Positions 50,746 through 58,856 of a stretch of DNA of 64,000 bases are shown here, piece after piece (the stretch's first letter is position 1; each line of letters begins with the position of its first letter). The notes under the pieces were generated by a model that was not told the origin of the DNA, searched no databases, and worked only from the letters and a program-made list of their open reading frames with translations. The stretch is from assembly GCF_016773205.1 (NCBI RefSeq), contig NZ_JAETWB010000001.1:1302001-1366000 (forward strand), in the 5' to 3' direction. This stretch comes from Belnapia arida. Lineage in GTDB: Bacteria; Pseudomonadota; Alphaproteobacteria; Acetobacterales; Acetobacteraceae. The position numbers were made by a program, and so were the translations under genes.

Positions 50746-51534
50746 CTAGTCGTCGATGATGGCGACCGCCCGCGTCCAGCCGGCAGAGCCGCGATGGACC
50801 TTGACCGGGAAGCAGACGACCTGGAAGCCGTCCGCGGGCAGGGCTTCCAGGTTGTGCAGCTTCTCGAGGTGCGAGTAGCCGACCTCGCGGCCGGCGCGGT
50901 GGCCTTCCCAGATGAGCGAGGCGTCGCCGCCCTCGGCGATCTTGCGCTTCGTGTGGCTGAAGGGGGCGTCCCAGGACCAGGCATCGGTGCCGACCAGGCG
51001 GATGCCCTGCTCCAGCAGCCAGAGGGTTGCCGCCTTGCCCATGCCGCAGCCGCGGTCGATGTAGTCATCCTCGCCATAGCGGATGCCGGCCGCGGTGTTG
51101 ACGACGACGATCTCGAGTGGCCTCAACTCGTGGCCGATGCGCTTCAGCTCCGCCTCGACATCGCCGGGCTGGACGACATAGCCGTCCTCCATGTGCCGGA
51201 AGTCGAGCTTCACGGCGGGGTTGAAGCACCACTCCAGCGGCACCTCGTCGATGCGCCAGGAGGGCTCGCCGCCGGGCACCAGGCGCTCGTTCATGCGCGA
51301 GAAGTAGTGGTAGGGCGCGTCGAGATGGGTGCCGTTGTGGGTGCTGATCTCGACGCGCTCGACGGCGGCGTACTCGCCATTGGGCAGGGCGGAGACGGGG
51401 ACGCCCATATAGGCCGCCATGCGCGGGGCGGACATGTGGTGGTCGACATACTCGATCTTCGGCAGCATCTCCGGCGGGTCGGAGCGGATGCCCGCCTTGA
51501 GCGGGACGGAGATGTCGATGAAGCGGCGGGGCAT
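50746..51534 (-). CDS. Cyclase family protein (kynurenine formamidase-like metal hydrolase)
   Basis: This 262-residue protein of the cyclase family (PF04199 type) includes bacterial kynurenine formamidases and isatin hydrolases. The metal motif is STHNGTHLDAPYHYFSR (HxGTHxDxPxH). DISVPLKAGIRSDPPEM lies at the N-terminus and LVGTDAWSWDAPFS in the second metal/active-site region. Such enzymes open cyclic amides or hydrolyse formamides. It is the downstream gene of an SDR-cyclase pair (11-bp gap) and abuts ridA tail to tail. Its substrate may be the same N-compound handled by the neighbouring M20 and RidA proteins, but this is conjecture. Confidence 0.9.
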   Translation of the reverse strand: MPRRFIDISVPLKAGIRSDPPEMLPKIEYVDHHMSAPRMAAYMGVPVSALPNGEYAAVERVEISTHNGTHLDAPYHYFSRMNERLVPGGEPSWRIDEVPLEWCFNPAVKLDFRHMEDGYVVQPGDVEAELKRIGHELRPLEIVVVNTAAGIRYGEDDYIDRGCGMGKAATLWLLEQGIRLVGTDAWSWDAPFSHTKRKIAEGGDASLIWEGHRAGREVGYSHLEKLHNLEALPADGFQVVCFPVKVHRGSAGWTRAVAIIDD

Positions 51535-51545
51535 GCGAGGTCTCC

Positions 51546-52331
51546 CTAGAAGAGCGAGTAGCCGCCGTCGATGACGAAGCTGTCGCCGGTGTGGAAGGCG
51601 CTGGCGGCGCTCATCAGGTAGACGCCGATGCCGCCGAAATCCTCGCCCGTGCCCCAGCGGCGCATCGGCACGCGGGGCAGGACGTTGCCGGCGAATTTCG
51701 GGTCGGCGACGGAGCGGGCGGTCATGTCCGTCTCGATCCAGCCGGGGAGGATCGCGTGGGCGCGGATGCCTTGGCGGGCCTGCTCGACCGCCAGCGCGCG
51801 GATCATCGAGACCATGCCGCCCTTCGAGGCGCCGTAATGCTCGTTGCGCGCCGCGCCCTCGATCGCGGCGAGCGAGGCGGTGCCGACCAGGACGCCGCCC
51901 TTGTCGCCCGCCTCGCCGCGGGCGCGCATGTGACGGACGGCGGCGCGGAAGGTGAGGAAGGCGCCGGTGAGGTTCACACGGATCACCCGGTCCCACTGTT
52001 CCTTCGTGCGCTCGGTGAAGGGGCCGGAGCGGCCGCCGGAGATGCCGGCATTGGCGAAGCAGCCATCGACGCGGCCGAGCTGCGCCAGCGTTTCGGCGAA
52101 GGCGGCCTCCACCTCGGCTTCCTCGCCGACATCGCAGCGGAGCGCCAGGACGCGGCGGCCGGTGGCGGCGAGGCGGGCGCGGGCGGCCTCGTTCTTCGCC
52201 TCGTTGGTGCCCCAGATGGCGATGTCGGCACCGGCCTGGGCGAGCGCCTCGGCCAGGCCGAGGCCGATGCCGCCATTGCCGCCGGTGACGAGCGCCACCT
52301 TGCCTGTCAGGTCGAAGGGCGCGTAGGCCAT
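51546..52331 (-). CDS. Short-chain dehydrogenase/reductase
   Basis: This 261-residue SDR has VTGGNGGIGLGLAEALAQAG for cofactor binding, CFANAGISGG, TASLAAIEG with the catalytic Ser, HYGASKGG (YxxxK), ILPGWIETDMTARS and the end FVIDGGYSLF. It is the promoter-proximal gene of a pair with the cyclase-family hydrolase and divergent from the ferredoxin gene across 72 bp. The substrate is unknown. Confidence 0.9.
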   Translation of the reverse strand: MAYAPFDLTGKVALVTGGNGGIGLGLAEALAQAGADIAIWGTNEAKNEAARARLAATGRRVLALRCDVGEEAEVEAAFAETLAQLGRVDGCFANAGISGGRSGPFTERTKEQWDRVIRVNLTGAFLTFRAAVRHMRARGEAGDKGGVLVGTASLAAIEGAARNEHYGASKGGMVSMIRALAVEQARQGIRAHAILPGWIETDMTARSVADPKFAGNVLPRVPMRRWGTGEDFGGIGVYLMSAASAFHTGDSFVIDGGYSLF

Positions 52332-52403
52332 GCTGGATTTCCTCCCCGGGATAGGGTCCGCAGGTTGCACCCTCTGCCGGGGGGCGCCAAGGAGGGCCCC
52401 GTC

Positions 52404-52727
52404 ATGCCGCAGATCACCTTCCTCCTGCCCGGTGGGGGCACGCAGACCCTGGAAGCGGGGGATGCGCCGACGGTGATGCATCTGGCGATCCGCCACGACC
52501 TGCCCGGGATGCCGGCGGAATGCGGCGGGCAGCTCGCCTGCGCGACCTGCATGGTCGATGTGGCGGAGGCGTGGCGCGGGCGGCTGCCAGCGCCCTCGCC
52601 GGATGAGCTGGACATGATCGAGGATACGATCGGCAGCGTGCCTGAGGGGCGGCGGCTCTGCTGCCAAATCGCGGTGACGCCGGAGGTGGATGGGCTGGTC
52701 GTCCGAATCCCCGGGCGGCAGGGCTGA
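52404..52727 (+). CDS. 2Fe-2S ferredoxin (adrenodoxin-like)
   Basis: This 107-residue electron carrier has the plant/adrenodoxin-type 2Fe-2S pattern: Cys40, Cys46 and Cys49 in CGGQLACATC, and the fourth Cys in RRLCCQI (86 or 87; by alignment to the RLSCQI motif, Cys87). The segment DELDMIEDTIG is also typical of adrenodoxin-type ferredoxins that serve cytochrome P450s or ring oxygenases. The start follows GGAGG. It is followed 4 bp later by a NUDIX hydrolase. No P450 or oxygenase partner is next to it. Confidence 0.92.
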   Translation: MPQITFLLPGGGTQTLEAGDAPTVMHLAIRHDLPGMPAECGGQLACATCMVDVAEAWRGRLPAPSPDELDMIEDTIGSVPEGRRLCCQIAVTPEVDGLVVRIPGRQG

Positions 52728-52731
52728 ACCG

Positions 52732-53283
52732 ATGGCGGAAGAGCCGGAAATCGTCACCCTCAGCACCAGGGTGGTCTACGAGAATCGCTGGATGCGGGTG
52801 CGGGAGGATGCGATCCGGCGCCGGGACGGCTCGCACGGCATCTACGGCGTGATGGAGAAGGCGGATTTTGCTGCCATCCTGGCGCGGGAAGCGGATGGCG
52901 CGGTGCATCTGGTGGAGCAGTACCGCTACCCGATCGGGCGCCGAGTCTGGGAGCTGCCGCAGGGCGCCTGGGAGCAGATGCCGGCAGCGGATCCCCTGGA
53001 GGTGGCGCGGGGCGAGTTGCGCGAGGAGACGGGCCTGTCCGCCGCCCGGATGACCCATGCAGGAGATTTCTTCCAGGGCTACGGCCACTCGACGCAGATC
53101 TGCCACGTCTTCGTCGCCGAGGGTTTGAGCCGGGGCGAGGCGGCGCTGGAGGCGGAGGAGCAGGGGCTGGTGACGCGCTGCGTCCCGGCCGCTGAGTTCG
53201 AGCGCATGCTGCGCGAGGGCGAGATCGGCGACTCGACGACGCTCGCCGTGGTGGCGCTGCTGCGGGCGAAGGGGATGATCTAG
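52732..53283 (+). CDS. NUDIX hydrolase (ADP-ribose pyrophosphatase-like)
   Basis: This 183-residue NUDIX protein has the box around GAWEQMPAADPLEVARGELREETGL, with the catalytic REXXEETG core (GELREETGL). The segment LVEQYRYPIGRRVWELPQGA precedes it as in ADP-ribose/NADH pyrophosphatases. The insertion length in the box is slightly different from the strict consensus. The ATG at 52732 fits a start 4 bp after the ferredoxin stop. Its stop interlocks with the convergent SGNH hydrolase stop in CTAG. It probably removes nucleoside-diphosphate sugar by-products. Confidence 0.9.
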   Translation: MAEEPEIVTLSTRVVYENRWMRVREDAIRRRDGSHGIYGVMEKADFAAILAREADGAVHLVEQYRYPIGRRVWELPQGAWEQMPAADPLEVARGELREETGLSAARMTHAGDFFQGYGHSTQICHVFVAEGLSRGEAALEAEEQGLVTRCVPAAEFERMLREGEIGDSTTLAVVALLRAKGMI

Positions 53284-54593
53284 CGCAGGCCGGGCAGCAG
53301 CGCCCCGAGGTCGATGCTGTTCCCCATCGCCAGGTAGCCGGCGCGGTTGGGGTGGAGGCGGTCGCCGGGGCCGCCGGTGGTGCTGTCCGGCACCATTTCC
53401 GGGCGAAGGCCGCCGGTCGCCGGGTCTAGGGTCGCGGCGTCGAAGTCGATCACCGCGTCGAAGACCCCGCCGTTGCGGATGAAGTCGTTGAGAGCACTGC
53501 GCTTCTCGTCCTGCTCGCGAAAGCCGTGCGCCTGGCCCTCGGTGCCGAGGGCGGAGGTGACTGTCGCGCCGATCACCCGGACGCCGGGGACGCCGGCGCG
53601 GAGCCTGGCAACGGTGTCGCGCATGGCGGCCTGCACCGTCCCCACCTCCGCATTACCGTTGCGGCTGAAGTCGTTGATGCCCTCCAGCCAGACCACCGTG
53701 GTGACGCCGGAGAGAGAGAGCACGTCGCGCTCCAGCCGCTGGCCCGCGGCGGGGCCGCCGGGGAAGGGCCGCTGCGGCGAGTATTCGGCGGGACCGGCGA
53801 TCTGGTTGCCGCCGATTCCGGCATTGACCACGGCGACGCGGTTGCCGAAGCGGGCGACGAGGCGGCGGTTGAGCACGTCGGGCCAGCGGTCGTCGCCGTT
53901 CAGCGTGCTGGCGGTGCCATCGGTGATGCTGTCACCGAAGCAGAGCACGACGGGCGTGCCGGCCGGCGCACGGACATCGAGCGCGTCGAGGAAGAACCAG
54001 CTCGCCGTGCTGAAGGGAAAGGCCCCCTCGCCTTCCTCATGGCCGACCGAGCCGGCGCCGGGCGGGGTGGCGTAGGAGGTCTGCAGGGCCTTGGCGTGCC
54101 AGGTCATCGGCCCGCTCTCGCCGGCGACATGCAGGCTGACGGCGAGCTTGCGCCCCTGCATCGTCCCGGCACCCGCCTCCGGGACGAAGGCCAGGGCGAC
54201 CGGGTCGCTCCAGGCGCTGTCGCCCGGTGGCAGGGTGAGCGAGTCGCGGCCGGCGAAGCGGACCGGTTGGTTGCTGCCGGGGACCAGCGTGGCACCACCG
54301 AGTTGCAGGCCGATCTGGACGCCGTCCAGTGTCAACGGCCTGGTGCCGAAGGCGTTGGAGAAGCGCAGGCGGACTTCCCTGCCCCAGAGGCTCGGGCGCA
54401 GGACGAGGCGTAAGGTCTGGTCGCTCGCGCCGCGGGCCGGGTCGGGAAAGGCGAAGCGCTGGTCGGGTTGGGCGGAGGGGTTGCCGGTAGGATAGGGCCC
54501 CTGGACGGAGGCGGCCCAGCTCGTGGCCCAGCCTTGGGCCCCCGCGGGCGTGGCGAGACTCATGGCAACGAGCAGCGCGGCGACGAGGCGCAT
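53280..54593 (-). CDS. Secreted SGNH/GDSL hydrolase
   Basis: This 437-residue secreted esterase/lipase-type hydrolase starts with a signal peptide (MRLVAALLVAMSLATPAGAQ). An N-terminal beta domain of about 190 residues (LVLRPSLWGREVRLRFSNAF) precedes the SGNH domain. Block I is VVLCFGDSITDG with the nucleophile Ser, block II has NAGIGGNQI, block III WLEGINDFSRNG, and block V DRLHPNRAGY with the catalytic Asp/His. Related proteins act on acylated polysaccharides or are annotated as rhamnogalacturonan acetylesterase-like. It is downstream of the cupin gene on the same strand. Confidence 0.9.
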   Translation of the reverse strand: MRLVAALLVAMSLATPAGAQGWATSWAASVQGPYPTGNPSAQPDQRFAFPDPARGASDQTLRLVLRPSLWGREVRLRFSNAFGTRPLTLDGVQIGLQLGGATLVPGSNQPVRFAGRDSLTLPPGDSAWSDPVALAFVPEAGAGTMQGRKLAVSLHVAGESGPMTWHAKALQTSYATPPGAGSVGHEEGEGAFPFSTASWFFLDALDVRAPAGTPVVLCFGDSITDGTASTLNGDDRWPDVLNRRLVARFGNRVAVVNAGIGGNQIAGPAEYSPQRPFPGGPAAGQRLERDVLSLSGVTTVVWLEGINDFSRNGNAEVGTVQAAMRDTVARLRAGVPGVRVIGATVTSALGTEGQAHGFREQDEKRSALNDFIRNGGVFDAVIDFDAATLDPATGGLRPEMVPDSTTGGPGDRLHPNRAGYLAMGNSIDLGALLPGLR

Positions 54594-54648
54594 CCGGGTC
54601 TCTCCTGGCGTGGGGGCCAGTCTGCGGGGCGGCCGGAGGTGCGTCCAG

Positions 54649-55140
54649 TCACGCGGGAAGACGCCCGAAGACGGTTTCGGCCTCGATCCGGGCGACATCC
54701 GCCGGGCGGGGAAAGGGCGCGGGTGGCGGTTCGCCCTCGGCGCGGGGGCGGCCGATGCGGGCGAAGAAGGTCTCGAGCCCGCCGGGCAAGATAAGCCAGA
54801 GCAGGGTTAGCGGCCCCTGCCCTGTATTGTGGAAGCTGTGCGGCAGGTTGCGAGGGAGGAAGAGGCAGGTGCCAGGGCGCATCGGATGGGCCGCGCCGTC
54901 GATGCGAGCCTCGCCCTCTCCCTCCTGGACCAGGATCACCTCTTCATGCGCGTCGTGCAGGTGCTCGCGGATGTGGCAGCCAGGGTCCACCGTCTGGGTG
55001 CCCATGGCGAAAGGGTTCTCGGCTCCGGTCACGGCCGGGTCGAGCAGGCAGCGGACGAAGCCGTTGGCAGGGACGGGTTGCCAGAAGCCCGGCGCTTCGC
55101 CGGGCTGGCGGATCACGAGGCGGGCAGCGGTCTCGGGCAT
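54649..55140 (-). CDS. Cupin domain protein
   Basis: This 163-residue single-domain cupin has metal-binding motif 1 (GCHIREHLHDAHEEVILVQEG, with two His, a third His and Glu) and motif 2 (PGTCLFLPRNLPHSFHNTG, with His). Such proteins range from dioxygenases and isomerases to sensors of small molecules. The first 25 residues (RLVIRQPGEAPGFWQPV) are compatible with a short cytoplasmic protein; no signal peptide is present. It lies between the lipoprotein gene (upstream) and the SGNH hydrolase gene. Confidence 0.88.
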   Translation of the reverse strand: MPETAARLVIRQPGEAPGFWQPVPANGFVRCLLDPAVTGAENPFAMGTQTVDPGCHIREHLHDAHEEVILVQEGEGEARIDGAAHPMRPGTCLFLPRNLPHSFHNTGQGPLTLLWLILPGGLETFFARIGRPRAEGEPPPAPFPRPADVARIEAETVFGRLPA

Positions 55141-55194
55141 GGCGGGGCTCCTCCCCCGCCATGATCCAGGGAGCGGTGACGGGCGTCCAGCGCT

Positions 55195-55437
55195 TCAGCG
55201 CCAGCCGCGGTGGTAGCCGCCGCCGTAACCGCCACCGTAATAGCCCCGGTTGCCGTAACCACCGCCGTAGTAGCCCCGGTTGCCGTAGCCGCCGCCGTAG
55301 GCGTAGCGCGGCTGACCGCCGTAGCCGTAGCCAGAGCCCTGATGACGGTAGCCGTAGCCGCCCGTATAGGCGACGCAACCGCCGAGGCTACCGGTGAGGG
55401 TAAGCAAGGCCAGAATCTTCATCAACCGGCGGGCCAT
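55195..55437 (-). CDS. Gly/Tyr-rich repeat lipoprotein
   Basis: This 80-residue predicted lipoprotein has the signal sequence RRLMKILALLTLTGSLGGC, with lipobox LGGC and Cys21 as the likely lipidation site. The rest is extremely Gly- and Tyr-rich (VAYTGGYGYRHQGSGYGYGG) and contains an exact 10-residue tandem repeat, YGNRGYYGGG, at residues 51-60 and 61-70. GGGAGGT precedes the ATG. I know no firm family or function. Such low-complexity Gly/Tyr tails are often disordered and adhesive or surface-associated. The antisense strand and the longer open frame upstream are not coding. Confidence 0.8.
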   Translation of the reverse strand: MARRLMKILALLTLTGSLGGCVAYTGGYGYRHQGSGYGYGGQPRYAYGGGYGNRGYYGGGYGNRGYYGGGYGGGYHRGWR

Positions 55438-55583
55438 GGCGACCTCCCTGGAGGATTGGCGGTTGGGGGGCGAGCCTTCCTCCTGCATGACATGAAAGAC
55501 AGGAACCATGGCCCGAGCGCGGCCAGGACGGGACGGTTTCGTGGCAGCACGGTCTTGTTTCCGCCATGCGCGCTGGAAGCCGG

Positions 55584-56423
55584 TCAGGTCCGGCCGAGCA
55601 GGCCGGCGAGGGTGACCGCGAGCCGGTCGCCGAGGCCTCGGGTCGGCGGGACGGTCTGACCGCGGGCGAGGCGGCGTAGGTCGCGGCGGGCCAGCACCAG
55701 CGGCAGGGCGGCGGCAATGGCCCGGCGCGGCGGGCGGGCGCGGAGGGCCTGGGCCTGGCGGAGGCCACTCCCGGCCAGGGTGGCGATGACCGGGGTGGCG
55801 GTGGCCGGGTCGGCGATCACCTCCTCGGCAGTGAGCCCCGCGGCGGCGAGGGCGTCGGCGGGGAGCAGGCAGCGGCCCTGGCTGGCCAGGGCGGCGGTGC
55901 TGCGGAGGATGCCGGCGAGCCCATAGGCGGCGCCGGCCTCCTGCAAGGCGGCGAGCACGGGGCCGGTGGCGCCGAGCAGGCGGCCGGCGGTGACGGCGAA
56001 GCCGCCGGCGCTGGCACGGCAATAGGCGGCGAAGGCGGCCTCGGTCGGGATGCCCTCCTCCTCCGCCTCGGCCTCGCGGGCATCGGCCATGGCCTGGAGG
56101 CCGGCGGGGTCCAACAGGTTGGCGGTGATCGCCGCATGCAGCGGGCCCGCGACCTCGTGGCGGCGGGGGGGCTTGCCGGTCGCCGCCTCCTCCACCGCGT
56201 CGCGCCACCATTGCAGGCGAATCAGGGCGATCATCGGGGTGCGGGCGGCCTCCCGCGCCCGGGCCAGCTCGTGGTTGTAGGCGATCAGGGTGAAGAGCGC
56301 CTCCCGCCGCTCCGCAGGCGCGAAGAGCGCGCAGAGAAAGCGGTCCGGGTCATGCGCGCGGGCGAAGGCGCCAAGGGGGGACAGGGCTTGGGGCGGGATG
56401 GTGTCGGGCATCGCAGGCTTCAT
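55584..56423 (-). CDS. Squalene/phytoene synthase-fold protein, NDUFAF6-like
   Basis: This 279-residue protein has the isoprenoid-synthase helical fold but lacks the DxxxD aspartate motifs needed for prenyl-diphosphate chemistry. The motif region reads YNHELARAREAARTPMIALI followed by LQWWRDAVEEA, close to human NDUFAF6, a complex I assembly factor. It is therefore more likely a non-catalytic assembly factor than a phytoene synthase. The start is uncertain: ATG 56423 is used here and ATG 56411 is possible. The gene is divergent from sodB. Confidence 0.83.
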   Translation of the reverse strand: MKPAMPDTIPPQALSPLGAFARAHDPDRFLCALFAPAERREALFTLIAYNHELARAREAARTPMIALIRLQWWRDAVEEAATGKPPRRHEVAGPLHAAITANLLDPAGLQAMADAREAEAEEEGIPTEAAFAAYCRASAGGFAVTAGRLLGATGPVLAALQEAGAAYGLAGILRSTAALASQGRCLLPADALAAAGLTAEEVIADPATATPVIATLAGSGLRQAQALRARPPRRAIAAALPLVLARRDLRRLARGQTVPPTRGLGDRLAVTLAGLLGRT

Positions 56424-56433
56424 GCCCGCTTGC

Positions 56434-56462
56434 TTGACGGGCGGGAAGCCGCCGCCTAGCTC
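56434..56462 (+). promoter_or_regulatory. Candidate sigma-70-type promoter of sodB
   Basis: TTGACG (56434-56439), a 17-base spacer and TAGCTC (56457-56462) lie 58 bp before the sodB start. The -35 is good and the -10 weak. It lies in the divergent space shared with the NDUFAF6-like gene. Confidence 0.25.
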
Positions 56463-56519
56463 TCGCCCTAGCTCCCGGACCTGCCGGGTGCCGTAGCCCA
56501 CATAAACGGGAGAGATCCA

Positions 56520-57158
56520 ATGGCCTTCAGCCTGCCGCCGCTGCCATACGACACCAGCGCGCTCGCCGCCCAGGGCATGTGCCAGGAGACGCTCGAGTTG
56601 CACCATGGCAAGCACCACAACGCCTATGTCACCGCGCTCAACGGGCTGATCGAAAGCAAGGGCCTCGCCGGCAAGTCGCTTGAGCAGATCGTCGCCGAGG
56701 CGGGCAAGGCCGGGGCCGACGGGCTGCCGGTGCTCAACCAGGCGGGACAGCACTGGAACCACATCCTGTTCTGGCAGGTGATGTCGCCGAAGGGCGGCGG
56801 GGACAAGCTGCCGGGGACGCTCGCCGCGAAGATCGACCAGGATCTCGGCGGGCTTGCGCAGTTCAAGGAAGCCTTCAAGCAGGCGGGCGTGACGCAGTTC
56901 GGCTCCGGCTGGGCCTGGCTGATCGTCGGCGCCGACGGCAAGCTGAAGGTGACGAAGACGCCGAACGGCTCCAACCCGGTCGCCACCGGCGAGGGCACGC
57001 CCATCCTCGGCGTCGACGTGTGGGAGCACGCCTACTACCTCGACTTCCGCAACGTGCGACCGAACTACCTCGACAACTTCCTCAACAAGCTCGTCGATTG
57101 GGAAGTGGTCGAGACGCTGCTGAAGAATGGTGGCCTGAAGTCCGGCCAGAGCGCGTAA
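56520..57158 (+). CDS. sodB: Superoxide dismutase (Fe type)
   Basis: This cytoplasmic enzyme dismutates superoxide to oxygen and hydrogen peroxide. The 212-residue protein has the four metal ligands His28 (ELHHGKHH), His81 (WNHILFW), Asp166 and His170 (DVWEHAYYLD). Gln77 occupies the position typical of iron SODs. The ribosome binding site GGGAGAG precedes the ATG. It stands as a single gene, divergent from the NDUFAF6-like gene and convergent with an isochorismatase-family gene. Confidence 0.96.
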   Translation: MAFSLPPLPYDTSALAAQGMCQETLELHHGKHHNAYVTALNGLIESKGLAGKSLEQIVAEAGKAGADGLPVLNQAGQHWNHILFWQVMSPKGGGDKLPGTLAAKIDQDLGGLAQFKEAFKQAGVTQFGSGWAWLIVGADGKLKVTKTPNGSNPVATGEGTPILGVDVWEHAYYLDFRNVRPNYLDNFLNKLVDWEVVETLLKNGGLKSGQSA

Positions 57159-57215
57159 CGCCGCAGATCGGGCGGGCGTACCTTCCGCGGCATGCCGCGG
57201 AAGGCTCTGCCGGTC

Positions 57216-57812
57216 TCAGCCCAGCGCCGAGACCGGCACCACCACGGCGAAGCGGTCGGCCAGTTCGGCGAGCGCGATGCGGTGGATCTCGGCGCCGCTG
57301 AGGGCGGGGCCGCCGAGCGGGTCCGGCAGGGGGCGGGTCGCCGCGGCATCGCCCGCGATCGTCACCCGGTAGCCGAGATCGAGTGCCGCGCGGGCGGTGC
57401 TGCTGATGCACATATGGGTCTGGAAGCCGGCGAGGACGAGCTCGCGGCGGCCGAGCGCGGCCAGCGCCTCGCCGAGGCCGGTCTGGGCGAAGGCGTTCGG
57501 CAGGGGCTTCTCGATCACCCGCTCGCCGGCCTGCGGCGCGGCTTCATCGACAATGGCGCCGCCTTCCGCCTCGCGATCGAAGAGGCTGCCGGCGCGGCCC
57601 TTATGGGCGACGTGGATGACCGGCGTGCCAGCGGCACGGGCAGCGCGCAGCAGGGCGGCGAGGCGTTCGAGCGCGGGCTCGATGCCCTCCAGCGAAAGCT
57701 TGCCGGTGCGGTACTCGCTCTGGGCATCGACGACGACGAGGACGGCCTCGGCGAGGGGCGGTGGCGCGAGCGGGGCGCCCGCCATCTGCAGCAGGGTCTT
57801 GGGGTCGGACAT
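57216..57812 (-). CDS. Isochorismatase family (cysteine) hydrolase
   Basis: This 198-residue cysteine hydrolase has the Asp-Lys-Cys triad of the isochorismatase superfamily: Asp in AVLVVVDAQSEY, Lys in VIEKPLPNAF and Cys in GFQTHMCISSTA. Family members hydrolyse amides (nicotinamide, biuret, carbamoylsarcosine) or isochorismate. The presence of a Cys nucleophile suggests an amidase. It is transcribed alone, 10 kb from the AtzF cluster, so a direct pathway link is doubtful. Confidence 0.9.
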   Translation of the reverse strand: MSDPKTLLQMAGAPLAPPPLAEAVLVVVDAQSEYRTGKLSLEGIEPALERLAALLRAARAAGTPVIHVAHKGRAGSLFDREAEGGAIVDEAAPQAGERVIEKPLPNAFAQTGLGEALAALGRRELVLAGFQTHMCISSTARAALDLGYRVTIAGDAAATRPLPDPLGGPALSGAEIHRIALAELADRFAVVVPVSALG

Positions 57813-57991
57813 CGGCGGTTCCTCGGTTGTTGGGCGACCATGCCAAAATGGGGCGGGCCTGACCTCTGCCGAGGGCGCGGGACGGCTCCCACGGAGCGGA
57901 TTCCGTTTGCGTCGGCTCACGGACCCCGATCTAGCCTGCTGTTTGAGCGAGCAAACTCCGCTTAGGTGCTTCGACCTGAACGGAGGCTGCT
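57813..57991. other. Intergenic region between isochorismatase-family gene and yajC unit
   Basis: No gene is evident in these 179 bp. A GTTTG-AGCGAG-CAAAC dyad (57941-57956) lies in a locally less GC-rich stretch and may be a weak operator or terminator for the hypothetical gene ending at 57992. Confidence 0.25.
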
Positions 57992-58414
57992 TTAGTCCGC
58001 GAATGCCGGAGGCCGGGCAAGGCCGGGGGCGAAGCGGCCAAAGGGCTCGGCCAGCCCCTCGGGCCAGCGGGAGTGACGGGAGGGGGCGAGATAGACCGCC
58101 TCGCCGTCGATCAACAGCAGGAGGAAGAGCTGCTCGGCCTGCCAGTCGAAGGCGAGGAAGAGGCCGCGATCACCATCCCTCCCCCAGCCGACCAGCCAGC
58201 GTTCGGCGACCAGGGTGACCGGGGGTCCCGGCAGGCGCAGCCCCTCGTAGACCGATTGCTGGCGGCCGCGGGCGGCACCGCGCAAGGACAGAGAAACGGC
58301 GGGCTCGGCGGCGAGCTGGACGAGCGTGCCGCCCTCGGCGCGGCGCACGCCAGGCTCGGCCGCGAGGCCGGGCGCGGGCAGCAGCAGCGCCGCCAGCGCC
58401 CGGCGCGGGATCAC
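57992..58414 (-). CDS. Hypothetical secreted protein, 140 aa
   Basis: This small protein starts at a GTG overlapping the yajC stop (GTGA). It begins with a short Arg-led hydrophobic leader (IPRRALAALLLPAPGLAAEP) that could be a Sec or Tat signal, followed by a beta-rich domain (VTLVAERWLVGWGRDGDRGL and a FDWQAEQLFLLLLIDGEAVY stretch). No named family is recognised. Translational coupling with yajC suggests a membrane- or envelope-associated role. It does not have Cys or lipobox residues. Confidence 0.65.
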   Translation of the reverse strand: MIPRRALAALLLPAPGLAAEPGVRRAEGGTLVQLAAEPAVSLSLRGAARGRQQSVYEGLRLPGPPVTLVAERWLVGWGRDGDRGLFLAFDWQAEQLFLLLLIDGEAVYLAPSRHSRWPEGLAEPFGRFAPGLARPPAFAD

Positions 58415-58743
58415 GCCTTGGGCGCCTCGGCCCCGATCGGCTTCAGCACGTCGCCGATGGTCTGGCGCAGCACGCTGACGCGGACATTGGGGGCGATCTC
58501 CACCTCCACCTCGTCCACGCCCTCCTTCACGGTGACGACCTTGGCGATGATGCCGCCGGCGGTCAGCACGCGGTCGCCGCGCTTGAGCGAGGCGAGCAGG
58601 GCACGGTGCTCGCGCTGCTTCTTCTGCTGCGGGCGGATCAGCATGAAGTAGAAAACGCCGAAGATCAGCAGCAGCGGCGCGAGCTGGGTGACAAGCCCAA
58701 CGGCGCCGGCGGCGTCCTGGGCATAGGCGGGGGAGATCAGCAT
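58411..58743 (-). CDS. yajC: Preprotein translocase subunit YajC
   Basis: This 110-residue single-pass inner-membrane protein is a subunit of the SecDF-YajC complex that assists Sec-dependent export. An N-terminal transmembrane segment (LVTQLAPLLLIFGVFYFMLI) is followed by RPQQKKQREHRALLASLKRG and the conserved VLTAGGIIAKVVTVKE beta domain. In most alphaproteobacteria secD and secF follow yajC, but here a hypothetical gene overlaps its stop, which is a local rearrangement. Confidence 0.95.
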   Translation of the reverse strand: MLISPAYAQDAAGAVGLVTQLAPLLLIFGVFYFMLIRPQQKKQREHRALLASLKRGDRVLTAGGIIAKVVTVKEGVDEVEVEIAPNVRVSVLRQTIGDVLKPIGAEAPKA

Positions 58744-58856
58744 CCCGGGCGATTTCCTTGTTGGGCCGGCTTGCCGTATGCGGCGGGCGCAAACTAGCTT
58801 TCGCCCCCCGCCCGTCAAGCCTTCCCCGTATCGGCCCCTCCTGACTGGAATACCCC

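Noticed and set aside
55584-56423. Phytoene or squalene synthase (carotenoid/hopanoid pathway).
   Set aside because: The catalytic aspartate motifs are missing and no carotenoid or hopanoid genes are nearby.
57216-57812. Isochorismatase-family protein as biuret hydrolase (BiuH) feeding AtzF.
   Set aside because: It has the Cys triad, but is 10 kb away, alone, and no BiuH-specific residues could be recognised; left as generic.
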